A stretch of DNA of 64,000 bases. Source: Eukaryota sp. TZLM1-RC. Lineage: Eukaryota; Metamonada: BaSk clade. The notes under the pieces were generated by a model. That model was not told the origin of the DNA, made no database searches, and saw only the letters and a list, made by a program, of their open reading frames with translations. Below are positions 1 to 10,709 of the stretch, piece by piece. Both the position numbers and the translations under genes were made by a program. Each line of letters starts with the position of its first letter. Position 1 is the stretch's first letter. The stretch is taken from the NCBI GenBank assembly GCA_040285825.1, contig JAUPSS010000002.1:868001-932000 (forward strand). Direction: 5' to 3'.

Positions 1-433
1 GTTCAGCTCTGACCCGTGTGAGGGAGAACTCAAACGAACCAATGAGTAGGTCACGGAAGAGAGAGGATGCGTCTAGCACTTCTACGAGAAGTGACGACTC
101 GTCAATATCGGAGAGAGACAGCTTTAGTGGAAAGAAGAGAGTTCGGTCCCAGACAGGGTTGGCCGACTTTGGGATTTTAGAAGTATACTCAGTGGTGGTG
201 CCCCGAGGTGTGGTGAGAGTAGCACGGACAATAGGGTCCCCACACCCACCCTTGGATCGACCATGCAAATCACGACCTTCAAAAACGTGAAGATACGTGA
301 GAACATCGGTAAGATTAGAGTTGTCACCAAGGGACGCAACATTACGGAATGACACGGCCATAAGTTCATCGACAGTCTCTGGAGCTTCTTCCTCTTCAAA
401 GAAAAGCTCCTCTTCGTCATCAGAATTCGACAT
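1..433 (-). CDS. C2-domain protein, ferlin-like N-terminus (3' end outside window)
   Basis: Reading the minus strand from the ATG at 433-431 gives an open frame of 144 codons that runs off the window edge without a stop. It begins MSNSDDEEE, an acidic leader, followed from about residue 40 by a C2 domain: 'LTYLHVFEGRDLHGRSKGG' then 'GDPIVRATL', 'NPVWDRTLFFPL' and 'SSLLVEVLDA', ending in 'LIGSFEFSL'. The last phrase and the 'LFRDLLIGSFEF' context resemble the first C2 domain of ferlins, large tail-anchored Ca2+/phospholipid-binding proteins of membrane fusion. Of the usual Ca2+-binding aspartates, the one in 'GDP' and the one in 'VLDA' are present. The downstream domains are outside the window, so the ferlin assignment is inference; a C2 domain as such is well supported. 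The plus-strand frame at 18-290 is an antisense shadow. Confidence 0.75.
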   Translation of the reverse strand, partial: MSNSDDEEELFFEEEEAPETVDELMAVSFRNVASLGDNSNLTDVLTYLHVFEGRDLHGRSKGGCGDPIVRATLTTPRGTTTEYTSKIPKSANPVWDRTLFFPLKLSLSDIDESSLLVEVLDASSLFRDLLIGSFEFSLTRVRAE

Positions 434-594
434 TGAAGGTATTGAAGATCAGAATTTTGCTGCTGTGGTTTTCACTGGAAAGGCATTCTATAGCTGAAAT
501 GTCTATTTCCAATACTTCAACCACATCCACATGTCTAAACTTAACCATCCGGAGATGATAGGCTTAGATCAAAATACCTTGGATTTGAAGACTC

Positions 595-1035
595 TTATTG
601 AGGTCTTCTAAAAGCCACGGGTGTTGTGTTCAACAAGTATTCACTTACAGCAATCTCCCACTGGTTTCTCGATGCAGAGATATCTCTTGACCAAACCATC
701 GCACGTTCTGGACCTGCAAAATAGGCTTTAGACTTTTTTCTTTCTCCATTTTCTATGAAGTAAAGGGCTTCATGGAAAACTTTGCAACAGTTCACTTTGG
801 CAGTTGTATAGTATTTATCTCTATCCTTCACAGTTGGAAATCGAGCCTTGAGATACTTCAGAAAACGCTTTCTTGGTGTTTTCACTCTTTGACGGGATGA
901 TCCATCTCCTCCTTTCCCAAACCAAATAATCACTTCACGATTTTCAGCCATGTTTTTGATTTTCTGGACAAAATGGCTGAATCTCTTTTGGCGACGGATG
1001 AAAAAGTCGAAGCGATTAACCCACCCCTCAAAATG
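595..1035 (-). pseudogene. Fanzor (eukaryotic TnpB-like) C-terminal remnant, copy 3
   Basis: The minus-strand translation reads 'NRFDFFIRRQKRFSHF', 'REVIIWFGKGGDGSSRQ', 'VKTPRKRFLKYL', 'DKYYTTAKVNCCKVF' and 'VWSRDISASRNQ'. These blocks match two other loci in this window (52027-52918 and 53373-55270) and the Fanzor C-terminal signature: a TS/TT dipeptide, a four-cysteine zinc ribbon and a final RD of RuvC-III. Fanzors are eukaryotic relatives of the transposon-encoded, RNA-guided nuclease TnpB. In this copy the acidic residue before TT is replaced (DKYY against DEFY and DEYM in the sister copies) and the second zinc pair (CPxC in the sisters) has become 'GPER', so it should not fold or cut. 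Homology continues upstream to about 1035, which makes the plus-strand frame at 973-1155 a shadow. An RLE retrotransposon begins at about 1166. Confidence 0.7.
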
Positions 1036-1165
1036 CTCTTTTACAAGTTTGACACAAGTATTGACGAAGAAGCAGGGTTAAACCCGTCTGCAATTCCATA
1101 TCAGTTCGTCTTGAACGTTTTCCTAAAACCAACATTTAATAGAATTTTGTGTTAGTGATTATCTG

Positions 1166-2185
1166 GTGTCTTTGTTGAATGATTTCGGATGCCTTTCTCC
1201 TCAAATATGGTCCAAATGCTTTTCTACCGATATTCAAGAAATTCCACCCAGAAGTTTGATTTCTTCAAGATTTGCAAACGCCAAATTGCAGAAAACAATA
1301 CTGAAAGTTTTGGAAAACTTGGATTTTACTGTACGTCTTAGCTTGGATAAGGAAAAGAATACCGTTTTTGCTAAGTTTTTAATTGATCTTAAGGAAAGTA
1401 GCTCAAGTTGTCTCATTTGCCAAATTCCAAATGTTTACGGTCTATTGTTAAATGACCATCAATGGACAACTGCCTTAAGAATGAGGTGTTTTCTTTAACC
1501 GTGCAGTGTGCCAAATGATTTGATTTGTCGTTGTGGTCAGCTTATCAATCTGAATCATTTATTTAATTGCAAAATTAATATTACATATCGCTTAGTTGTT
1601 CACGATGCTGTTTGAGACCAACTATATGCTATGTGCAAAAATCATTACTTTGAAGCTTTTGTGGAATTTCTTGTGCGTAAGTTGTCACCTGAAAATGAAG
1701 ATGAAAATACTGTTGGGAAACGCCGTCCTGATTTAATTACACCTGGGTCTGATGGTTGATCAAAGTTGTTGATGTTGTCACTGTTGATGTTTGTAAGAAT
1801 TTAGTAATTAATTTTGCTAAGAAGATGAAACTCGGCTTTGCTTTGCTGAGAAGAGCAAAATCAAAAAGTACAACAAACCCTTATCTCAGCTAGGACGTGT
1901 TGAGCAAGTAAAGTACCAGCTGGTTCCATTTACTGTTTCTCTTTTTGGTAACATTGGAATATCTGGCATTAACTTTCTCGAAAGTTTCAGAAGTTTAGTA
2001 AAAGAAGGAGCAGGAAAAGAATTGAACTTCAATTTTTGCCACAATAGAATTGTTTTCAGTATTTTTAAAGCAATTCCAGAAATGCTGACCAAAGCGCCGT
2101 TACAGTTAGGAATAGAGTATAAAAATCGCGCGCTTAAGAGATTTGATGATGCTAGTGCGTGAATTGAAGATATTTTTTATAACTG
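1166..2185 (+). pseudogene. RLE-type non-LTR retrotransposon, family A, 3' part, degenerate
   Basis: The translation aligns along its length with the better-preserved copy on the minus strand at 2215-3605. Shared blocks are 'IWSKCFSTDI', 'LKVLENLDFTVRLSL', 'LNDHQWTTALRMRCFL', the C-x-C...H...C knuckle 'CRCGQLINLNHLFNC', 'YRLVVHDAV' and the endonuclease-like block 'KRRPDLITPG'. Internal stops lie after the RMRCFL block, after HDAV and after PGSDG, and the frame changes near 1760. The reverse transcriptase itself is absent, as expected for a 5'-truncated copy. The 3' end lies near 2185 and abuts the 3' end of the opposite copy, giving a tail-to-tail pair. Confidence 0.7.
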
Positions 2186-2214
2186 AAATATTTATTGAGA
2201 TAAGAAAAATCTAT

Positions 2215-3605
2215 CTAGAATTCAATATCCTCCAAACAAGCTTCACTATTACTAAACCTACTCACAGCATTACGTTCATATTCTACACCAATAACTAAAA
2301 GTGTTTTTGAAATCATTGTTGGAATAGACTTGAAAATGCAAAAAACAATTCTATTTAACCAGAAAGTGGAATTCATTGTTTTACCAGACCTATTCAGTAA
2401 CACTTTTTTGAAATTTTCGAAAAAGTGCAACCCTGAAGGTCCAATATTGCCAAAAAGAGAAATTGCAAACGGCACAAACTGATATTTCACATGTTCCACT
2501 CTACCTAACTGTGCCACAGGTTCTTCATATTTTTTTATCTTCTTTTTTTCGGCGTTAGATAACGGCGAATCAGCGGAATACACAAAACGAGCAGCAGAAT
2601 TTTTGCAAACATCAACTGAGACAACATCTACAACATTGAGAAGACCATCGATCCCTGGAGTTACTAAATCTGCCCTTCTTTTATTAAAGGAATCATCAGT
2701 TTGATCTGAAGACAGCTTACGTACTAATGGCTCAATAAATGCCTCTATATTGAAACTTTTGCACATGGCATATAATTGATCACGAACTGAGTCATGAACA
2801 ATTGAGCGATAAGTTATGAAATACTTACAGTTTAAAATATGGGAAAGCGTAACAACACTCTTGCAGCAACAAATTAAATCATTTGGTAAAGAACAAGGCC
2901 ATAGAAAACATCTCATTCTCATTGCAGTGGTCCATTGGTGATCATTAAGTAGAAGGCCATAAATGTTGGGAATTTGGGAGATTAGGCAACTTGAGCAACT
3001 GTCTTCATGATCAATCAAAAAGTTTGCAAAAACGGGATTTTTTTCTTTAGCCAAGCTAAGACGTAAAATATAATCCAAGTTTTCTAAAACTTTCAAGATT
3101 TTTTTCTGCAATTTTGCAAAAGTCAGTGGTAAGGAGAGCAAGCTTCTTGGAGGAAGTTCCACAATATCAGAGGGGAAACATTTAGACCAAATATTGGGTG
3201 AAAGAGTTTCAATTTCCTGTTGCAAAGAAATAAGATAAGAGCTGCCACAATTTTCAATGAGATCAATTTTTTCACTTTATTTATTTTATTTATTTTATTT
3301 TTTCAATTTTTCAGGAAAACGATTCACAAATTCATAAATAAAATTTTTACCACCTCCAATAAAGGCAGCTTTACAAAGGTAGCTTGATTTATGAAAATCA
3401 ACACCTCCAAAATTTGTACCACAAAAAATGCGACTTCGTAAAAATATTGAAGATATTGAGTTCTAATTTGTTTTAATGTTTTGTTAGCGTTGAAAATAAA
3501 AATATTTGCATAAAAGTATTGAGCTTTTTTATTGCCATAACATTTAACAAAACCAACAAACAGACAGTCAACTGCAGAGGTATCCTTTATTGTGTCTTTG
3601 GTCAA
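2215..3605 (-). pseudogene. RLE-type non-LTR retrotransposon, family A, 5'-truncated; long open C-terminal frame
   Basis: A 336-codon frame (2215-3225) carries the C-terminal part of a non-LTR retrotransposon polyprotein. It has a zinc knuckle around 'LICCCKSVVTLSHILNC', then 'RADLVTPGIDG', 'NVVDVVSVDV' and 'KKIKKYEEPV'. D, VD and K-x-K-K-Y in that order fit the PD-(D/E)xK restriction-like endonuclease found in R2/R4/CRE-type elements. Upstream to 3605, broken frames ('KAAFIGGGKNFIYEF', 'GTNFGGVDFHKSSYLC') match the region just after the RT domain of the family B copies. The RT domain is missing, so the copy cannot be autonomous. The unbroken 336-codon frame suggests a fairly recent insertion or a selected relic; I favour recent insertion. 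Confidence 0.72.
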
Positions 3606-3702
3606 AGAAGACCCTTTGTTTAACCTTAGGGCAATTAACGAAGTCCTTTAAAGAAATTGTGGTCGCAAATGTTTAATAAATACGATTCACCGCACACTTA
3701 TC

Positions 3703-4008
3703 AGCAATGGCTTTTCACGAAAAAGATGTAGATCCATAGCAAGAAAGGCTAAGGTGACACTTATTTTAGCTTTTGAGAAGCAGCGTTCCATTAATTTAGG
3801 TATAGTTTTGACATATCAATAAGTGTTTGTAGATGAAATTAGCTTCAGAAAGGAAGATTTTTCTAGACTATATGAAAAAAGCCCAAAGAACGAACCTGTT
3901 GCGTCTGTAAATGGATTGAATAATGTCGACCAAATGTCCTTGGCAGTTGCAATTGACCAGAATGCTATTTATTTCATCATCTGCAAAAAAGACACTTTTC
4001 TCGTTTAA
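3703..4008 (+). pseudogene. Tc1/mariner-type (IS630 superfamily) DDE transposase remnant
   Basis: One frame with a single stop (just before 3823) reads 'GFSRKRCRSIARKAK', 'FEKQRSINLGIVLTYQ', stop, 'VFVDEISFRKEDFSRLYEK', then a strand-like 'MSLAVAIDQNAIYFIICKK'. The order (basic 'GFSRKR', about 35 residues, 'hhVDEhxF', 'SxxYxxS', then a hydrophobic GI/AI-Y block) is the catalytic-domain start of Tc1/mariner/IS630 transposases, with the first catalytic Asp in VDE. The helix-turn-helix N-terminus and the later Asp/Glu motifs are missing. Immediately downstream, on the opposite strand, begins a Fanzor-like remnant. Confidence 0.55.
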
Positions 4009-4014
4009 AATACA

Positions 4015-5760
4015 TTAGTTTTCTGAAAGACATTCTGCGTTCAGGATTTTTACTAGCAGCCGCAGTGTATTAATTGTTGATGGTTGTGATTGATATATTG
4101 AATGTTGATAACAAGAGTCATTGGATTGAGTTGTAGGTGGAGAGACAAAATCGTTTTCTACTCTTGGCATTCCGAAAAGATGAGCATGGGGGTCATCAGC
4201 ATCAACAACATGATTTAAAACATGTTCAGGAAGTGGCATAAATTTTTCACGACCCGAAGGTCTTCTTTTAAGAGACTGACAAAAGCATGCAACATTTTAA
4301 ACAGCATAGTTCTTTGAACTTCTTCAAAACGGTTTCTTTCAGCATCAATTCGAAATAGTTTACATGACAACATTTGTGCGACGGCATTCTTGAAGTTTTC
4401 ATCTTCGTTGTCACTTTCAGGATGATTGACTGCATTAAAATAATCGAGATAAATCGGTAGGTATAATAGTAAAAGAAGCCTCACGCTTCTCCGCAAGAGA
4501 GGCCCAGTAATTCCAAATGGCTAATGGAACTGATACACCTGCGTTGAGCTCTTTCAAGTCTTTAACTGGCATTTTGATAACCTCTTGTTGTATCTGCTCT
4601 TGCTGCCACTTTTTTTGATTTTTCTTTGTCCACGTCAATAAGGGTTGACCTTGATTGTAAAGGCTACGCATTCCCCACTGTGCGCAGAAATTTATCCAGC
4701 AATGGTGGAGGTTAATCTTCGACGGAACTGGCTGCCAGTTGACTTGTAGTTGATTTCAAGGTGCCAGTCACTGTTAAACTTCTTTTTCTTTGCAGACAAT
4801 TGAGAGTGGAAAAATTTTTGAGCAGCTTGCTGATGTTCTACTGCGGTAAAGCTGCTGTCATAATAAAGAGATATTTCCTGTTGAAAGAAGGCACGGGCAC
4901 CTTTGTACAGTTGTAGCATCAGTTCTACCTTGATTGAGGATGCATTGGCTATATTGGGTAAAAAAACAAGCAATGTGTTGATTATCCATTTGAATTAAAA
5001 ATCACAGACGGTGTATAGCTTTTCTTTTTTCTTGATGTAGATGGTGGTTCAATAAATTTTGTCTTTCAGTGTTATCTCCTTGAGGATTCACATTAAGCCA
5101 CTGTCCCTTTTCAGTAAGTTGAGTAACATCGAGCAACTCTGTTGCCATTGCAATCAGATACTTATAAGGGCCCTGAACGGAAAAACTGTTTGGAGTCAGT
5201 TGGCTCAACAAAGGAAGAGTTGTCATGAAGCGAGGCTTTGGTGATAAGACAATGCCTGATCTGAGTGGTCCACAAGCTTGACCAGCTGTCTAACCCACTG
5301 GATTAATGTGATTGGGGTCCATGGCCACAAAGAAAGGGTTGGAATACTGGACAGGCCTTTGTTGCTGACTGGGAGGCATCTTTGGTCTTCTGGGTCTGGT
5401 GATTTTCTGCTGTATTGTCTTGGAACGTTTGATTTGAGAGGCGATAAAGTCCTCCACTTTTTTTTGCAGCTCGAGCGTACTTTTTTTCTATTTTGGTGCG
5501 TTTTTTACGAGTTAACTTGACGGTGCGTGAAAATTGAAAACGCAAGCTCACAGCATCAGTGGCCACAGGGTATCCTGGGTATCTGTCCCGATATAAACCG
5601 AAATAACGGTGAGGGCACACCAGGAGCTGACCGCCATGGTTTTTGGATGCAAAGGCGTCAAAGGCTTGTTTGTTTATTGTCACAAAGCCTGTGACATAAC
5701 CCGCGAGGGGAGACAAGGCTTGTCTTTTCATACTGTCGAATGAGACACCCTCCGACAATG
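4015..5760 (-). pseudogene. Fanzor-like remnant (N-terminal half recognisable) facing the Tc1/mariner relic
   Basis: The minus-strand frame ending at 5303 has 'YPVATDAVSLRFQFSR' followed by a lysine-rich stretch. After a frame change at about 5330 it reads 'FFVAMDPNHIN', a RuvC-I-like block. The sister copy at 53373-55270 has the same order: 'NGLSLRVTF', basic stretch, then 'FCAIDPNPKN'. Frames below 5300 (5002-5226, 4692-4973, 4435-4671, 4215-4496, 4015-4239) lie on the same strand and may be the broken rest of the gene, but I found no zinc ribbon or RuvC-III motif in them. The N-terminal identification is moderate; the downstream part is by position only. No intact protein can be made. Confidence 0.45.
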
Positions 5761-5934
5761 ACAGTATTGTTAAGCCACAACGGAAGACAAAAGCACCAAA
5801 AACCTACAACAATTTTTTTACGTAAAACCAAAGAAAATAATAAACTGCAAAGATCTTGGAATACATCGTTGTTAGTTATTGACATTCCTTCCAAATCCAC
5901 TTTGTAATTAAAGAATCTTACTACTGGCACGGAA

Positions 5935-6279
5935 TTGAAAGCTGCCAAGAAAGATTGTAAAATTTATCACGCTGAAAACCCACAGCATAATGAATTCCTC
6001 AAAGCAGCCGCAGCAGGCAACGTCGAAAAAACTGTTATAGAGAAAGTTTTCTCAGAATATAGCTCTGACTCAGGTAGTTTCTGTACTGTTCAATGGTTTG
6101 GCGGTGATGCAACAAAACAGCCTCTCCATTCGGTTAAACATTCAGAAGTTTACAAGCTATTTAATAAGAATAACAAGAGAATTGGTAAACGTATCACTAG
6201 TCGACGCCAAGGTACCCCCAATAAGTTTACGTCTTCTCAGCAACCCAGACGCAGCAATAGAAATAGGGAGCGTAGCTAA
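5935..6279 (+). pseudogene. Ty3/gypsy integrase C-terminal tail fragment (chromodomain-like)
   Basis: This frame matches the last about 110 residues of the Ty3/gypsy pol frame at 33767-35722: 'HNEFLKAAAAGNVEKTVIEKV' against 'DDEFHSWVAAGDAEEHVIQKV', then 'FCTVQWFGGDA' against 'YCQVQWPGNHI', and 'SEVYKLF' against 'SAYKEF', followed by an Arg/Lys-rich end. The VIxKV...VQW pattern recalls the chromodomain-like tail of chromovirus integrases. Only the tail survives, so it is a relic of a related but distinct element. It directly abuts the Fanzor-like remnant upstream. Confidence 0.6.
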
Positions 6280-7386
6280 TTGTTATTTTATATAGCTATT
6301 TTAGTATTTGGTTATCTGTTATAGTTTTAGTTTCATATTTATATAAGCTGCTTCATTTTGAAAGAGGGAAGAGGCAATGTTGGCGCCCTAAGGATTATAT
6401 ACTATGAATAGGAAAATAAATCATTTTTGCTTCATTAAAATAGACTTAAGGCAACAGTAAAAAAAATATGATCATTTTCTTCGGATGGTTCGTTCAGCTG
6501 ACGTCTCAATGGGCCGTATGGACAGTTCTAAAATAAAAACTTTTATATAAAGAAAATGATTTTAAGTTTAATTGATTGCAGTCTTTGGTGTTTTGTTCGA
6601 ATGTAGTGATTTTAGCAAATTCCATTTTTTAGATTCATTCAAATAATCTAATGTTTGCATTCGTTACCATAAATTCCGACGTTCCATAATCTAGCCCATT
6701 AATCCTTCCTCGTCTCTAGACACACCATCTCTGTTTGGGGGACTTTGTGATAAGGAAATTTATTAGGTCCAAAAGAATCAAATAATAAACAGTGATCATT
6801 CAAATTTGGGTTGGTACACCCAGACTACTTTAGCGAAACTTTTTAAAGCTTTTTAACACTACTTTGAGACCATAGGTTTGAACTACTTTTAGACTCAATT
6901 TTGTTCTGACCCAAGCAATCAGAAATAATAAGCCACAATGTTTAGGTGTACAAAGACACCTACTGGGCCACATGTGTTGAATCATGATGAAAATTCCAAG
7001 AAGCTATAGATTCACTGTAGCAATTTTTGTAGTGATTGGATTTAGTATTTTTGATTATATTTTTTAAGCGTCACGATTGGGAAGTGTCAAAAAATGGAAC
7101 AAGATTGAAAAAGTATATTATGCTAGTTTTATGCCACTGATTTATTATCAAAACAGTTAATGCGGTGTTTATTGGAACATGGAAGTAAACTGTTGTAAAG
7201 ATGTATTTAAAACGACAATGGAGACAATCAATAAAATATGTGGACTTACTAATGTTTTAAATCATCTACTCAGAATCAATAAATACTTTAAATAAAATAA
7301 TACATCAATTAAAGTCACCAACTTTTGAAGACCAAAAGCGAGAAAGTTAAAGCTAATAGACATTGAAAAATTCAGCATTACTCTGA
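6280..7386. other. Intergenic stretch without recognisable gene
   Basis: AT-rich sequence with no frame I can support. The first about 130 bases follow the Ty3 tail fragment and may be LTR remains, since they resemble LTR sequence in composition, but I found no second copy. The only structured item is a perfect 11-base inverted repeat at 6471-6481 and 6550-6560 enclosing about 70 bases. Confidence 0.5.
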
Positions 7387-7989
7387 TTAAGGTTCTACAA
7401 CAGCTGATCGTCTCTGAATTCGAAGTAAAACTACATGTACTAAAACAAAAATCAAAATTAAACCAACCCACGGAAGAATCATTCTAGGCCAACTGTAAGG
7501 AAACATTGGAGGGACAACTCGATCTAGCAGTAGAGACACAACATCTCCAGAGTCAGAAACATAGGTAATAACAATCTTAGTGTTGCCTAGGATAAAAACA
7601 TCAGTAGTAAAGCCTTCCTGGTGAGCAATACCTTTGTACATCCCACCAAAAGGTTTGAACGGTAATATAAAGTGAACATCGGAGTAGTTTGAATCCACAA
7701 AATTGATAGCTACCTCAACACTATCCGGACAAGATGTCAAGAGTTGTATAACTGCCTCGTGTTCACTTGAATTGATAGGGGAAAGTGAGCCAACAAATTT
7801 GCAATCACCGGAGAAGCTGGAATTGAAATTGAGCCACCTGGAAGAACTAACAGCAGAGTTGGTGGATGAGAAGTGCTGAACATCAATAATCCAAGATGCA
7901 TCAAAAATAGAGCTTACTCGCTCATTGCAACAAGGATTTCCAAGCGAGGACACTGAAAAGCAGAGCACAAATAGTAGGTAGATGAACAT
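7387..7989 (-). CDS. Predicted type I single-pass membrane protein, unrecognised
   Basis: The frame from the ATG at 7989 encodes about 200 residues. It starts with a clear signal peptide (MFIYLLFVLCFSVSSLG), has an extracellular or luminal part of about 140 residues with cysteines at its start (NPCCNE) and several N-x-S/T sequons (for example NSS and NYS), and ends with one membrane segment (MILPWVGLILIFVLVHVVLL) and a short basic tail (RIQRRSAVVEP). The layout resembles small ER/secretory-pathway type I proteins, but I recognise no family. RLE retrotransposon debris lies directly upstream of the start. Intact frame, signal peptide and anchor together argue it is a real gene. Confidence 0.6.
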   Translation of the reverse strand: MFIYLLFVLCFSVSSLGNPCCNERVSSIFDASWIIDVQHFSSTNSAVSSSRWLNFNSSFSGDCKFVGSLSPINSSEHEAVIQLLTSCPDSVEVAINFVDSNYSDVHFILPFKPFGGMYKGIAHQEGFTTDVFILGNTKIVITYVSDSGDVVSLLLDRVVPPMFPYSWPRMILPWVGLILIFVLVHVVLLRIQRRSAVVEP

Positions 7990-8035
7990 ACACAAAAGAT
8001 GATTTAGTAAAGAACTTTTAAATCTTCAATTTCTT

Positions 8036-8073
8036 TATTTATTGAATTTGCACACTTAATTAAATTAACTCAT
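8036..8073 (-). repeat. Inverted 3' end fragment of RLE family B
   Basis: These 38 bases are the reverse complement of the 3' terminus seen in the family B copies (compare 47326-47365). They are joined directly to the start of a plus-strand RT fragment at about 8075, giving a head-to-head junction. Confidence 0.65.
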
Positions 8074-8074
8074 T

Positions 8075-9553
8075 GCAGTCTCTGAGAACTTACAAAATAT
8101 TTTTCTGCGTGTTGCTTAAGCAGGTTCAATGAGAAAGCAAAAAAATTGTATTACCCTTTCAATATGGTATTAATACCACAGATGGAGTCTCTTCAGCGAT
8201 ATTTGCTACTGATGTTTTATTTCGCCAAAATGAATCCAATATTTGTATGTCATTGGATTTTAGTAATGCTTTCAATTCACTAGTCGTCGCAGTATCCATG
8301 GTGCTCTATTGCAATGTATGCCGGAAGTAATGCCGTATTTTCAATCAACATATTGCACATATTCTAATTTACATTTTGGTAACAACATTTTGAGTTCATC
8401 AAGTGGCGTAAAGCAAGGAGATCCGTTAGGACCTCTTTTGTTTTGTTTGGCCATTCATCCTATTTTACTGCAAATTCAAGAGATGTTTCCTTCACTAAAA
8501 ATGATTGCATATATGGATGATGTTGTGCTTATTGGTGATTTAAATATTGTGAAACAAGCAACTGTATGTTTTAAAGAATTATTTACCAAAATTGGTCTCC
8601 GACTTAATTTACTTAAATGTGTTTTGTTATCGAATTCTCCAGTTTCCACAATAGTTGATGATATTGAAATTCAAGCCAAATTATATTCACTTGATGCTAT
8701 TCGTCATTTGGGTTCGTTTTTAGGAAATAATGATAAAATTACCAAAAAATTGTTTGAAAAGTTGAACCCAATTTCTGACAAAATTGACCGAATGATGATT
8801 TTAGATATAAAAAAACACATCAAATTTACCATTATAAGACTGTGTTTTAGTTCCAATTTTAATCATATATTTCGATCTACAAATCCTCTCGTCACTAGAC
8901 CTTTGGCTCAAAAGTTTAATGAGTTACGTGCAAAAGTTCTGTCTCAATTACTGGGATGTAAAATGTTTCAAATTCCAGATCATGCTTACCTTAGTCCACA
9001 TTATGGTGGTTTAGGGTGGACGAAGGCTTCTATTCTTACCTCGTGTGCTTTTGTTGGTGGATGCAGAAATGCAATCTTTGAGTTTTCCGAAAGATTTGCA
9101 GATTGGGAAGATTTATTGATGACAACGCAAAGTTCCACTGTTTTTGCATTAAATGAAGAAATTTCCAGAATTGATGTAGAAAAATGGGGTCGATGTTTTC
9201 CCCAATCATTCAATGGCAATTTTCCAGAAAAAAATGTTTTAAATTTGAAGTACACTCTTCGAACATTACAGAAACGATTAACTGAAATGTATGAAAAAGA
9301 TCTTTATAATAATATATGCAGCTCGGCTGTTTTAAATCATGATCTTCACTCATTGTTATTGGAAAAGGGTGTTTGTGAAAACAAGTCGTCAGATTCTTCA
9401 CTTTTTGTAACCATTGTACCACGAAGATTTGGATTGTGTGCCACTAATGAAGCATTTGTAATAAAAATGAGATTATATTTGAACATCCCCATTAACCAAT
9501 TATTATCAAAAAAATGTATTTGTTCGAATTCACCTCAACTCACTTTGCGCTAA
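8075..9553 (+). pseudogene. RLE-type non-LTR retrotransposon, family B, RT domain copy (truncated)
   Basis: The frame at 8309-9553 carries reverse transcriptase motifs: 'GVKQGDPLGPLLFCLAIHP' and the catalytic 'YMDDVVLIGD', with the preceding 'SLDFSNAFNSL' block just upstream in another frame. The region is nearly identical to the copy at 11124-13945. It ends at the start of the zinc knuckle (CICSNSPQLTLR, then stop), so the endonuclease domain is missing. Break points: a frameshift near 8285 and truncation at 9553. Family B differs from family A in its knuckle (CICSNSPQLTL) and 3' end. Confidence 0.85.
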
Positions 9554-9589
9554 TTTTTCAAGTATTCTTTCTGAAAATGTGGAAAAATT

Positions 9590-9780
9590 GTCTAATTGAT
9601 CACTTCCAAATTTGTGTTTTTGTTTGAAAAAGCTCCAGCATCCTCCTGGTATATTGTATGAAAGCTTGGATTATGAAGTAAGTCTGGCTTAGCCAAAAAT
9701 AAAAATCCCGCTGTCGGAAATTTTTCAGAATGAGATTCGCAATAGTTCTATTGATATTACCCAAATTTTTTTTATTAAAA
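9590..9780 (+). pseudogene. RLE family A short fragment
   Basis: The translation 'KLQHPPGILYESLDYEVSLA', with a stop and then PKIKIPLSEIF, matches 'KLQKTILKVLENLDFTVRLSL' of the family A copy at 1166-2185. It is a broken fragment lying between a plus-strand family B copy and a minus-strand family A copy. Confidence 0.45.
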
Positions 9781-9789
9781 ACCTATAAA

Positions 9790-10709
9790 TCAACATCTCA
9801 ATAATATGTCTCTCCCAAAACAAAACAACTAGATGCAACTCTCTCATAGTCAGATCCAAGAGAAGGCAATGCATCAGAAACCATCATCAACATCCCCTTA
9901 AAAACAGAAAACACAGTCCTATTTTGCCAAAAGAATCTGTTGAAATTTCTGTTGGTTCTTCTCTTTACAATCAATGCAAAATCTGTCAAAAAGCGTATAG
10001 CCGTGGGAGCAAGTGAACCAAAAAGTGAAAATACAAATGGATACAAATTGCATTTTGCATGCTGTTGGCTGGACAATTTGGACAAAGGTTCATTGTATTT
10101 TTCTGATTTTGAAATTTTCTGCATTTGAAAGAGGACTATGAATTATAGAATTAGCAAGCCTTTCATTTGAGGTATTACAAGGATCAACAGACATTACATG
10201 TAATGAAATGAAGGGTCCAGCCGATATAGGTAATATGAACTCACCTCTATTGTTCTTAAAAAATCATTTTTAGTATCAAAGACTTGACAAAGAGGTTTTG
10301 AAAAGAATTCAATTCTATGAGACTTACACATACAGTATAATTGGTCTCTTACAGTATCATGAACCTTGCTTTGAAAGTAATAAAATCTTTACAATTTAAC
10401 AAATGAGTAATTGTATTCAGAGTCCAAGCAGAATCAGTTAAGAGAGTGTTTCAAACATGAGGAATTGTTGTTACTAAGGCAGAAGATGTACTATCACACA
10501 TATGTTGTAAAAGATTTGCAAAAGCGGGACTTTTTTCTTGGCCAAGCCAGGTCTATCATCAAAATCCAAGCTTCCAAAATTTTTTGACAATTTTTGTTGA
10601 AGCTTTTTACAGCAAAACTGCAAATTAATAGAGATCGGTTCGGAATTCCTTGAATTGATTGGGGAAAACATTTGGTCAAATTTTGTGGTGGCAAATATAT
10701 GCTGCCCAA
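9790..10709 (-). pseudogene. RLE family A-like remnant, C-terminal region
   Basis: Minus-strand frames at 9798-10124 ('NLYPFVFSLFGSLAPTAIRF', 'FFWQNRTVFSVFKGMLMMV') and 10474-10709 ('KCFPQSIQGIPNRSLL') match the C-terminal part of the family A frame at 2215-3225 ('KYQFVPFAISLFGNIGPSG', 'FWLNRIVFCIFKSIPTMI', 'KCFPSDIVELPPRSLL'). Stops and frameshifts lie between them, and the endonuclease block in the middle is not recognisable. Confidence 0.55.

Noticed and set aside
18-290. Plus-strand Ser/Arg-rich frame at the window start
   Set aside because: It is the antisense of a C2-domain gene and opens with GTG, not ATG.
973-1155. 60-codon plus-strand frame as a gene
   Set aside because: The opposite strand here encodes the Fanzor block NRFDFFIRRQKR, so this frame is antisense.
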